Source of the DNA: Flavobacterium sp.
GTDB lineage: Bacteria > Bacteroidota > Bacteroidia > Flavobacteriales > Flavobacteriaceae
DNA length: 8,822 nucleotides
Reading direction: 5' to 3'
NCBI GenBank assembly: GCA_015478765.1
Contig: JADMKR010000270.1
Coordinates: 1 to 8,822, forward strand
Positions 1-6,945 of the stretch are shown here, in pieces. A model generated the notes under the pieces. The model was not told the origin of the DNA. It made no database searches and saw only the letters and a program-made list of their open reading frames with translations. Both the position numbers and the translations under genes were made by a program. Numbering within the stretch: the first letter of the stretch is position 1; each line of letters starts with the position of its first letter.

Positions 1-852
1 ATCAAGTCCTTTCGCATAAATGCTGTCGTATACTTTTTCAAGAAGGCGTGGCACTGCCGTAATTACATTGGGCTGGACTTCCTTTAAATTGGCACTGAGC
101 TTTTCAATCGATTCGGCGAAGTAAATCGATACGCCGTAATATTGGTACAAGTACAACACCATTCGCTCGAAAATGTGGCAGATAGGCAAAAAACTCATGG
201 CCCGTGTTTTGCCTGCATTGAAAGGGATGCGCCGTTCGCTGCCCAAAACATTTGATACAATATTTTGATGCGACAGCATCACGCCCTTTGGTCGCCCTGT
301 GGTTCCCGATGTATAAATTATAGTGGCAAGATCTTCAGTTTTTATAGAGTCCTTGCGCTGTTCGACTTCATTTTGGTTACTGTCATCGCGTCCGTTTTCA
401 AGGACATCGGTCCAATTTCGGCATCCGTCGATAGTATCAAAAGAATAAACCTCGCGAAGTGCAGGAACTTTATGCCGAATGAGATTTACTTTTCGCAGTA
501 CTTCACTATCGGACACAAAACAGTAAATGGAACCGGAATGGTTTAGAATATACTCGTAATCGTCCTCGGAGATAGTAGGATATACAGGTACATTTTGAGC
601 GCCTGTCTGTAAAATTCCGATGTCCATTATATTCCACTCCGTTCTATTGTTAGTGGAAATTATTGCGATCTTATCATTTTTTTGAATGCCCATGCGTATC
701 AGTGCGCGGGAAACAGCGTTGGCTTTGGCCACATATTCCTCTGTCGATGTTTTTATCCATTGGTCATTATATTTCGTAACCAAAGCATCGGGTATACTAT
801 ATTTTTCTAGCTGATGATATGGAAAGTCGAACAGGCGTGTTATTTTGGTCAT
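1..852 (-). CDS. Long-chain acyl-CoA synthetase (AMP-forming), N-terminal part, truncated by window edge
   Basis: Only the first 284 codons are present; the frame is open to position 1 and continues beyond it. The protein should activate fatty acids with ATP to acyl-adenylate and then acyl-CoA, at the inner face of the cytoplasmic membrane, for lipid synthesis or degradation. The ANL-superfamily P-loop YTSGTTGRPKG is at residues 180-190, followed by VMLSH. FLPICHIFER (221-230) and VPRLLEKVYD (267-276) are typical of the long-chain (ACSL/FadD15-like) branch rather than acetyl-CoA synthetases. The C-terminal lid domain and later adenylation motifs lie outside the window. ATG at 850-852 is chosen because the protein begins in normal family register (MTKITRLFDF) and the frame upstream holds only TTG alternatives before a stop at 928-930. 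No Shine-Dalgarno or clear TAnnTTTG promoter is visible; an inverted repeat lies 43 bp upstream. Family assignment is firm, chain-length specificity is inferred. Confidence 0.95.
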   Translation of the reverse strand, partial: MTKITRLFDFPYHQLEKYSIPDALVTKYNDQWIKTSTEEYVAKANAVSRALIRMGIQKNDKIAIISTNNRTEWNIMDIGILQTGAQNVPVYPTISEDDYEYILNHSGSIYCFVSDSEVLRKVNLIRHKVPALREVYSFDTIDGCRNWTDVLENGRDDSNQNEVEQRKDSIKTEDLATIIYTSGTTGRPKGVMLSHQNIVSNVLGSERRIPFNAGKTRAMSFLPICHIFERMVLYLYQYYGVSIYFAESIEKLSANLKEVQPNVITAVPRLLEKVYDSIYAKGLD

Positions 853-894
853 GAAGGAATTTTTTTGCAAAATAGTGAAATTCGGGCATTTAAA

Positions 895-919
895 AAATGT
901 ATTCAAATGCAATACATTT
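895..919. repeat. Perfect 9-bp inverted repeat with 7-nt spacer upstream of acyl-CoA synthetase gene
   Basis: AAATGTATT (895-903) and AATACATTT (911-919) are exact reverse complements separated by CAAATGC. The element starts 43 bp upstream of the acyl-CoA synthetase ATG, where an operator for a dimeric regulator (for example TetR- or GntR-type fatty-acid regulators) would be plausible. The regulator idea is inference; the symmetry is directly visible. In such AT-rich DNA a chance occurrence is possible. Confidence 0.5.
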
Positions 920-1025
920 CTATGGGATTATATCCGTACGTCGGGTTGGTGAACATTTATAAATGCTTACAAACACATCAGCACAAATCAGATGATTAGA
1001 CGCTTCCATACATATGTTTTCGGCT

Positions 1026-1059
1026 AAAATAAAAAAAGGCTTTAATTAAAAAGCCTTTT
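1026..1059 (-). terminator. Rho-independent terminator of purL
   Basis: Read leftward, a perfect 10-bp stem AAAAGGCTTT / AAAGCCTTTT (1059-1050 with 1043-1034) closes a 6-nt loop. It is followed by a U-rich tract, TTTTTTTATTTT on the minus strand (1037-1026), whose first bases belong to the stem. It begins 4 bp after the purL stop codon. On the plus strand the right arm is followed by only a short T run, so it acts best for leftward transcripts. It should end the purL transcript before the acyl-CoA synthetase gene. Confidence 0.85.
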
Positions 1060-1062
1060 GAA

Positions 1063-4000
1063 TTATTTATTTACGATCCATTCGCGCGCGTTGATGAACG
1101 CCTGCAGCCATGGTGAGACTTCGTCATTTCTATCTTTCGGGTAGTGCGCCCAATTCCATTGGAAAGTTGATCGCTCTATATGAGGCATAGTTACCAGGTG
1201 ACGGCCGGTTTTGTCGCACATCATCGCAATGTCAAAGTGCGATCCGTTAGGGTTTGCCGGATATTCTTTATAAGCATACTTTGCTGCGATATCGTATTTA
1301 TCTTCTGAATATGGTAAATCAAAACGTCCTTCGCCATGCGAAATCCATACACCCAGGGTGGATCCCTCAAGTGATTTTAGCATAACTGAATTGTTTGGCT
1401 GGATGCGAACGGTCGTAAACCCGCTTTCATGCTTATTTGATTCATTGTGTTTCATCTTGCCGTGCACTTCATGATCGGGATTTATAAGTTCAAGCTCCAT
1501 GAAAAGCTGGCAGCCATTGCAAATACCAATCGATAAAGTATCCTCGCGGCTAAAGAATTTTTCCAGTGCGGTGCGGGCCTTGTCGTTATAAAGGAAAGCG
1601 CCAGCCCATCCTTTCGCTGATCCTAAAACATCCGAATTCGAAAATCCGCCTACCGCGCCAATAAATTGAATGTCTTCCAAATTTTCGCGGCCCGAAATCA
1701 AATCGGTCATGTGTACATCCTTGACATCAAATCCTGCCAAATACATCGCATTGGCCATTTCCCGCTCCGAGTTGCTGCCTTTCTCGCGTATGATTGCGGC
1801 CTTCGGACGAGGTTTTGAAAAATCTACCAAAGGCTTACGTCCTGAAAAACCAGTCGGGAATTTGTAATGTAATGGCTGTTTGCTGAAATTTTCGAATCGA
1901 TCCTTAGCTTTTTGGTCGCCCGACTGCTTTCTGTCTAATAAGTATGAAGTGCGGAACCAGGTATTTCGAAGTTCATCAACATTCAGGCTTTCCGAAAAAT
2001 CACCATTTGCGATATTTACTGCTGGTGTATTCGAAACCGATCCTATTTTAAAACATTCGATATTTCTTTCGCTAAAAATCTGTTCCACATCCGCCGATGC
2101 CTGAAATACAATGGCAATGTTCTCTGCAAACAGTAGCTTTGAAGTGTCGCTTTCACCAATAGGACTCAGATCGAAATCGGCGCCCAGATTCACATCGGCA
2201 AAACACATTTCCAACAATGTTGTGATCAATCCGCCACTGCCGACATCGTGGCCTGCAACGATTTTTCCGTCCAAAATCAATTTTTGGATGGTATTAAATG
2301 CTCTAACGAAAAATTCCGAGTCATTGACATTTGGTGCGTCGCTTCCGATTTTTCCGTGAATTTGAGCGAAAGATGATCCGCCTAATTTATGTTTGTCCTG
2401 CGACAGATTTACGTAATAAATATCGCCACCGCCTTTTTGAAGTACCGGTTCGATAACTTTATTGATATCGGTGCAGTTGCCCGCTGCCGAAATGATCACC
2501 GTTCCCGGCGACAACACGTCACCTTCGGGATAGCGCTGTTTCATCGATAACGAATCCTTTCCTGTGGGTATGTTGATACCAAGCGAAATGGCAAACTCCG
2601 AACACGATTCAACGGCTGCATACAAGCGCGCGTCTTCACCCGGATTTTTACACGGCCACATCCAGTTAGCCGACAACGAAATACCACGGATGCCGTCTTT
2701 AATCGGCGCCCAAATAATATTCGACAAAGCTTCTGCAATTGCAGTACGGCTTCCTGCAGCAGGGTCGATCAAGGCTGCGATGGGCGAGTGGCCAATGGCG
2801 GTGGCAATACCTTCTTTGCCTACATAGTCAAGGGCCATGACGCCAACATTATTTAATGGCAACTGCAAAGGGCCAGCGCATTGTTGTTTGGCTACTTTTC
2901 CGCCAACGCATCGATCGACTTTATTGGTGAGCCAGTCTTTGCACGCTACCGCTTCCAGTTGCAGCACTTTTTCCAGACTTGTTTTAAAATCGGTGTCTGT
3001 GTAAATGATATCCGAATAATTGCGCTGAATGGTCGAATCTGTCATTACGACTTTCGGCGAACTGCCGAACATATCTTCCAACGCAAAATCCATAGGTTTG
3101 TTTCCGGTCGACCTGGATTCGAAAATGAATCGGTTGTCGGCAGTGACTTCGCCTACTTCATATATTGGAGAACGCTCACGGTGGGCTATTTTTTCGAGCG
3201 TTTCCATTCCTTCGCTTCCAATTACAAGACCCATTCGTTCCTGCGATTCATTGCCGATGATTTCTTTGGCCGAGAGTGTAGGATCGCCAACAGGCAATCG
3301 GTCAAGGTCAATTTTACCGCCGGTTTTTTCAACCAGTTCCGATAGGCAGTTCAAGTGCCCGCCCGCGCCATGGTCATGGATGGAAACGATCGGATTTTCA
3401 TCGCTTTCAACAAATCCGCGAATCGCGTTTGCCGCGCGTTTTTGCATTTCCGGGTTCGATCGTTGAACAGCATTAAGCTCGATTCCGGAGCTGAATTCGC
3501 CCGTATCGGCCGATGAAACTGCTGCGCCGCCCATTCCGATCCGATAATTTTCTCCACCTAGGATTACCACTTTGTCGCCATTGGCAGGTTTCTTTTTAAT
3601 CGACTGGTCAAGTTTTCCGTATCCGATTCCGCCAGCCTGCATAATTACTTTATCATACCCGAGTTGGCGGGCGTCGGCTAAATGACCATCGGCTTTTTCA
3701 TCGTGTTCAAATGTCAACACCGACCCGGTGATCAGCGGTTGGCCAAATTTATTTCCAAAATCGGATGCACCGTTTGATGCCTTTATCAATATGTCGATTG
3801 GCGTTTGATACAGCCATTTGCGCGCCGGCATTCGGTTTTCCCAATCTCGGCCATTTTCCAACCGTGAGTATGAGGTCATGTAAACGGCAGTTCCGGCTAG
3901 TGGGAGCGAACCCTGGCCGCCGGCCAACCTGTCCCGGATCTCGCCTCCCGAACCGGTTGCGGCGCCATTAAATGGCTCAACTGTCGTCGGGAAATTATGG

Positions 4001-4743
4001 GTTTCAGCTTTTAGTGAAATTACTGAATCGAAATCTTTGGTTTCGTAGAAGTCGGGTTTGTCGGCCGATTTCGGTGCGAACTGTTGAACGCGCGGCCCTT
4101 TGACAAATGCAACATTATCTTTGTATGCCGAAACGATGTCATTCGGATTTTGTGCCGATGTCTTTTTGATTAATTTGAAAAGCGAGTCGGTTTTTTCTTC
4201 GCCATCGATGACGAATTTCCCGTTGAAGATCTTGTGTCGGCAATGTTCCGAGTTCACCTGCGAAAATCCAAATACTTCAGAATCTGTCAGGTTTCTCCCG
4301 ATTTTGCTTCGGAGACCGTCGAGATAATGTACTTCTTCATCGCTTAGTGCCAAACCTTCACTGCGGTTGTATTCGGCCACATCGGCGATTTCAATTATCG
4401 GCTCCGGTGTTATATCGATATTGAATATGTTCTGATTCAACTCGGAGTACTTCTGCGAAAGCATCGGATCGTAATCGGCGCATTCAGGCGTACAACGGTG
4501 GAATTCCTCGATTCGGGTAATTCCGTCGATGCACATATTCTGGGTTATTTCAACTGCATTGGTGCTCCACGGAGTCACCATTGCCGCACGGGGACCAACA
4601 AAAAAATCCGTCAGTACGGATTTTTCGATTTTGTCGGCATTGCCAAAAAGCCAGTTCAATTTAGCGGTATTTTCTGGCGAAAGCGCGCTTTGCATCTGGA
4701 CTGCATAAACGGTGGCGCTCTCGTTTCCGAAGAAATGAATCAT
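1063..4743 (-). CDS. purL: Phosphoribosylformylglycinamidine (FGAM) synthase, single-chain with glutaminase domain
   Basis: Cytoplasmic enzyme of the fourth step of de novo purine synthesis: FGAR + glutamine + ATP give FGAM + glutamate. At 1226 residues it is the large, proteobacterial/eukaryotic-type PurL, in which the PurS-like N-terminal domain, the two AIR-synthase-like halves and the PurQ-like amidotransferase are one chain. Visible in order: VGPR..MVTPWST near residues 49-60; NSEHCRH (H167, H170); KAETHNFP with H249, then the glycine-rich GAATGSGGEIRD; GKDSLSMKQRY in the second half. The class I glutaminase starts near residue 980, with nucleophile Cys1075 in GICNGCQ and catalytic His1188 and Glu1190 in MPHIERS. 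All catalytic residues are intact and no frameshift is seen. ATG at 4741-4743 starts the family-typical MIHFF and lies about 22 nt from the expected transcription start of a strong promoter; no Shine-Dalgarno is present. No separate purS or purQ is needed or seen. Confidence 0.98.
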   Translation of the reverse strand: MIHFFGNESATVYAVQMQSALSPENTAKLNWLFGNADKIEKSVLTDFFVGPRAAMVTPWSTNAVEITQNMCIDGITRIEEFHRCTPECADYDPMLSQKYSELNQNIFNIDITPEPIIEIADVAEYNRSEGLALSDEEVHYLDGLRSKIGRNLTDSEVFGFSQVNSEHCRHKIFNGKFVIDGEEKTDSLFKLIKKTSAQNPNDIVSAYKDNVAFVKGPRVQQFAPKSADKPDFYETKDFDSVISLKAETHNFPTTVEPFNGAATGSGGEIRDRLAGGQGSLPLAGTAVYMTSYSRLENGRDWENRMPARKWLYQTPIDILIKASNGASDFGNKFGQPLITGSVLTFEHDEKADGHLADARQLGYDKVIMQAGGIGYGKLDQSIKKKPANGDKVVILGGENYRIGMGGAAVSSADTGEFSSGIELNAVQRSNPEMQKRAANAIRGFVESDENPIVSIHDHGAGGHLNCLSELVEKTGGKIDLDRLPVGDPTLSAKEIIGNESQERMGLVIGSEGMETLEKIAHRERSPIYEVGEVTADNRFIFESRSTGNKPMDFALEDMFGSSPKVVMTDSTIQRNYSDIIYTDTDFKTSLEKVLQLEAVACKDWLTNKVDRCVGGKVAKQQCAGPLQLPLNNVGVMALDYVGKEGIATAIGHSPIAALIDPAAGSRTAIAEALSNIIWAPIKDGIRGISLSANWMWPCKNPGEDARLYAAVESCSEFAISLGINIPTGKDSLSMKQRYPEGDVLSPGTVIISAAGNCTDINKVIEPVLQKGGGDIYYVNLSQDKHKLGGSSFAQIHGKIGSDAPNVNDSEFFVRAFNTIQKLILDGKIVAGHDVGSGGLITTLLEMCFADVNLGADFDLSPIGESDTSKLLFAENIAIVFQASADVEQIFSERNIECFKIGSVSNTPAVNIANGDFSESLNVDELRNTWFRTSYLLDRKQSGDQKAKDRFENFSKQPLHYKFPTGFSGRKPLVDFSKPRPKAAIIREKGSNSEREMANAMYLAGFDVKDVHMTDLISGRENLEDIQFIGAVGGFSNSDVLGSAKGWAGAFLYNDKARTALEKFFSREDTLSIGICNGCQLFMELELINPDHEVHGKMKHNESNKHESGFTTVRIQPNNSVMLKSLEGSTLGVWISHGEGRFDLPYSEDKYDIAAKYAYKEYPANPNGSHFDIAMMCDKTGRHLVTMPHIERSTFQWNWAHYPKDRNDEVSPWLQAFINAREWIVNK

Positions 4744-4771
4744 TGTATGTCGATTAGCTGTTGTTGTTGCG

Positions 4772-4802
4772 CAAATTTAGGCTAAAATCGGCATCCGTCA
4801 AA
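4772..4802 (-). promoter_or_regulatory. Bacteroidota-type promoter of purL
   Basis: On the minus strand a -33 box TTTG (4802-4799) is followed after exactly 19 bp by a -7 box TAAATTTG (4779-4772), a full match to the TTTG / TAnnTTTG consensus of the Bacteroidota primary sigma factor. Transcription would start near 4765, giving a 5' leader of roughly 20 nt. That is too short for a riboswitch or attenuator, so purL control is expected at initiation. The promoter sits in the 75-bp gap after the lipoprotein gene, so purL has its own start even if upstream transcripts read through. Confidence 0.85.
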
Positions 4803-4817
4803 GAATTTCGCATCCGT
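4791..4817. repeat. Tandem 8-bp direct repeat around the purL -33 box
   Basis: GCATCCGT occurs at 4791-4798 and again at 4810-4817, a 19-bp period (just under two helical turns). One copy is inside the promoter spacer and the other lies immediately upstream of the -33 box. Such same-face spacing could suit a regulator binding as a tandem dimer, but the repeat is short and its function is speculative. Confidence 0.4.
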
Positions 4818-4818
4818 T

Positions 4819-6336
4819 TTACAGGAATATACGAGCTACATAAGCACCGATATCGGGCGCGGTGGTAGATCGTTGCAATCCGGTAATATCTGTTGGAGCG
4901 GTCGGGACAAAAATTGGATTTCCCTGCTGGAAAGCACCTGACGGTTCATTTTCAATATAAAGCTGATTTCCTGCTACGTTAAGGAAACGCGGACTTTGAT
5001 TTCGGATGATGTTGTTATAATGTTCGGGATCACTGTCGAACAAATACAGTGGATTATTGGTAAACTGATTATTGGTATTATTGAATTTCAATAGACAACT
5101 GTTAAATTGATAATTGAAAGGCTGGGATGGATCTTTATCCAGCAACATTTCAACCTGGTTCGAACCATAGATGATGCAGTTGTTGAATGTAGCTTCGTGC
5201 AGCGGAAGGGCACCAACATCTTCGATATAGTTACTAATATAAACTGCAAGCTGTCTTGAGCTCTGCCAGTTATTGTTGAAAGTAGAATGTGTAAAATTAT
5301 AAGTGCCGCCATAGGTGCAGGCAAGTGATGCAATTCCGGCTGAGTTGATCACCACATTTTTACCCGATATAGTGCAATTTTGCGCATACACGCCATAGAG
5401 TGAATTATTGTAAAGCTGGCTATTGTCGATTATAGCATCGGTATCTTGAGCATAAATTCCAATAGTGCCATTTTTGATTGTGACATGATCGAATAAATTA
5501 CCGGTGCTTCCCGATGTGAGCCAAATGCCAAACCACTGGCCTGGGAAATTGGCAAATCCCGGCTCAAGCCGATCGCCTTCAAAGATGATTTCGTTTTCCA
5601 ATCCCTCAGTCGACGATGGCTGGCCTTGGGCGTGGATCGAAGCGTTTTCGGCGACAATTATGCCTGATGAATCGTGGAAGTGAACACGTGCGCCCGGTTC
5701 AATCGTCAATGTTTTACCGGAAGCAACTGCTGCAAGTCCGTAGATAACGTAAGGTTTGTCGGCACCAAAAATATACTCATTCCCATTGACTGGATCGTTT
5801 TCATCCAGATAAAAGCCGTAATAATTTTCTTCGCCGATAGTCAGCTCTTCGGTGGAACCATTTTCAAATCGTTGCGGATATAGAAAGTACGCATCCTGGA
5901 TCAACGTCACAAGTTCGACTGTTTGCTGATTTGTACCAACATCGAAAAGGATTTGATCGGTATAGAGGAAATCAGTCGGATTGGCATCGGCCACATCGAC
6001 AGTAGTTTCGATGAAGACAAACATGCTGTCTTTGGCGAGAAGTTCGACATTATTGAAAATTTTGCCGTTGTTGCCTTCCATACCGTCAATCATCATCCGA
6101 TAATTTGAATTCAGTCCTTTGCCAAGTTGAATCGTTGGAATTCTGATATCTTTACTGCTTCGGTTATACACTTTCAAGGTGTAGGTACTGGATCCGATAT
6201 TGGTGAAAACCGTATCCAGGTATACCGTGTCCCGGGAAAATTCAAGTCCGCCTGAGCTAGGTTCGAAATCAAAATCATTTCGGCAGGATGTAAGCGCTAT
6301 CACAAAAACGAGCAGCAATATAAACGATTTATTCAT
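4819..6336 (-). CDS. Lipoprotein with predicted right-handed parallel beta-helix, function unknown
   Basis: The 505-residue product starts with a lipoprotein signal: MNKS, a hydrophobic core, then lipobox LTSC with Cys18 as the lipidated residue. The acidic stretch after the cysteine (RNDFDFE) resembles the export signal that sends Bacteroidota lipoproteins to the cell surface (inference). Residues about 30-145 look like an Ig/Hydin-type beta-sandwich (DTVYLDTVFTNIGSSTYTLKVYN). From about 205 a beta-helix begins at GKTLTIEPGARVHFHDSSG and runs to about 420 as Asn/Gly-rich turns (FDHVTIKNGTIGIYAQ, IIDNSQLYNNSLYGVYAQN). The C-terminus carries PDIGAY, common at the end of Bacteroidota choice-of-anchor or beta-helix proteins. 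There is no type IX secretion C-terminal domain. No pectate-lyase catalytic residues can be assigned, so glycan binding, a structural role or lyase activity all remain open. The ATG at 6334-6336 is the only start that keeps the signal peptide. Confidence 0.88.
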   Translation of the reverse strand: MNKSFILLLVFVIALTSCRNDFDFEPSSGGLEFSRDTVYLDTVFTNIGSSTYTLKVYNRSSKDIRIPTIQLGKGLNSNYRMMIDGMEGNNGKIFNNVELLAKDSMFVFIETTVDVADANPTDFLYTDQILFDVGTNQQTVELVTLIQDAYFLYPQRFENGSTEELTIGEENYYGFYLDENDPVNGNEYIFGADKPYVIYGLAAVASGKTLTIEPGARVHFHDSSGIIVAENASIHAQGQPSSTEGLENEIIFEGDRLEPGFANFPGQWFGIWLTSGSTGNLFDHVTIKNGTIGIYAQDTDAIIDNSQLYNNSLYGVYAQNCTISGKNVVINSAGIASLACTYGGTYNFTHSTFNNNWQSSRQLAVYISNYIEDVGALPLHEATFNNCIIYGSNQVEMLLDKDPSQPFNYQFNSCLLKFNNTNNQFTNNPLYLFDSDPEHYNNIIRNQSPRFLNVAGNQLYIENEPSGAFQQGNPIFVPTAPTDITGLQRSTTAPDIGAYVARIFL

Positions 6337-6369
6337 GGATGGTTTTTTTAACGAACGTATTCTGGAATG

Positions 6370-6400
6370 TAAAAGTATATTTATTTATCACATCTTAAAA
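6370..6400 (-). promoter_or_regulatory. Candidate promoter of the lipoprotein gene
   Basis: Minus-strand TTTT (6400-6397) and TACTTTTA (6377-6370) are separated by 19 bp, each one mismatch from the TTTG and TAnnTTTG boxes. The -7 box ends 33 bp upstream of the lipoprotein ATG. The AT-rich background makes partial matches easy, so this is a weak call. Confidence 0.4.
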
Positions 6401-6416
6401 GATTCTCACATTCTTA

Positions 6417-6432
6417 CAGAAAATTTTTTCTG
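6417..6432. repeat. Short inverted repeat in the divergent intergenic region
   Basis: CAGAAAA and TTTTCTG form a 7-bp inverted repeat around a TT centre. It lies between the divergent lipoprotein and thioesterase genes and could be an operator shared by both, or chance. The 183-bp gap (6337-6519) otherwise shows only the weak leftward promoter and a 6-bp inverted repeat TCCGCA / TGCGGA (6476-6481, 6496-6501). I could not identify a good rightward promoter for the men-bsh cluster. Confidence 0.3.
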
Positions 6433-6519
6433 AATTACGAAAATAGTGTAATTTAACTCCGAATTAATGTTGATCTCCGCAATCGGGTCATCCTGTGCGG
6501 AATCATGATTTTCATAAAT

Positions 6520-6945
6520 ATGGCTGATAGGGAAAAGATGATTGCGATGTGCAATGAGTTTTCGAAGAATACACTAATGCAAACGCTGGGTATACAATTC
6601 ATTGATGCGGGCGCCGATTTTCTAACCGCCACTATGCCTGTTAATTCAGCCGTTCACCAGCCAATGGGATTGTTGCACGGCGGTGCTTCAGTGGCCTTGG
6701 CCGAAAGTGTTGGCAGTGCAGCATCGATGCTGTTTATAGATAATTCTAAATCGGAAGTACGCGGAATTGAGATATCGGCCAACCATTTAAAAGCCAAACG
6801 TGACGGGATAGTTACGGCGGTCGCGAGAATAATTCATAAAGGCAGAAGCATTCATCTATGGGAAATCAGAATCACCGACGAACAGGATAATCTGATTTCA
6901 CTTTGTAAACTAACCAATATGGTTATGCCAAAACGAAAGCTATGA
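6520..6945 (+). CDS. menI: Hotdog-fold thioesterase, probable 1,4-dihydroxy-2-naphthoyl-CoA hydrolase (MenI/YdiI-like)
   Basis: Cytoplasmic PaaI-type thioesterase of 141 residues (E. coli YdiI is 136). It probably hydrolyses DHNA-CoA to DHNA and CoA, the step before prenylation in menaquinone synthesis. Counting from this start, the YdiI catalytic set is conserved with identical spacing: Gln47 and His53 in HQPMGLLHGGAS and Glu62 in ALAESVG. Downstream GIEISANHLK and the C-terminal LISLCKLTN also match the family. An upstream in-frame ATG at 6505 would add five residues (MIFIN); 6520 is preferred because MADREK then lines up with the length of relatives and the catalytic residues fall close to YdiI numbering. 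The stop overlaps the menF start by four bases (ATGA), which ties it to isochorismate synthase and supports the MenI reading over a phenylacetyl-CoA or general acyl-CoA thioesterase. Substrate is inferred from context and similarity. Confidence 0.92.
   Translation: MADREKMIAMCNEFSKNTLMQTLGIQFIDAGADFLTATMPVNSAVHQPMGLLHGGASVALAESVGSAASMLFIDNSKSEVRGIEISANHLKAKRDGIVTAVARIIHKGRSIHLWEIRITDEQDNLISLCKLTNMVMPKRKL

Noticed and set aside
265..546. 93-codon plus-strand open frame
   Set aside because: It is antisense to the clear acyl-CoA synthetase frame, which carries the YTSGTTGRPKG motif on the opposite strand.
814..999. 61-codon plus-strand open frame spanning the start of the acyl-CoA synthetase gene
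   Set aside because: It overlaps the 5' end of that gene on the opposite strand, has no promoter match or family resemblance, and half of it lies in AT-rich intergenic DNA.
2881..3466. Long open frames on the plus strand opposite purL (154 and 145 codons)
   Set aside because: They lie wholly inside the intact, catalytically complete purL frame, overlap each other, and their translations show no recognisable domain or low-bias gene character. They are antisense shadows.
4744..4771. Possible riboswitch or attenuator leader for purL
   Set aside because: The predicted leader is only about 20 nt, with no room for an aptamer.
6505..6519. Upstream ATG as the thioesterase start
   Set aside because: It adds only MIFIN, which has no counterpart in relatives, and the 6520 start fits the usual family length; it cannot be excluded without transcript or peptide data.
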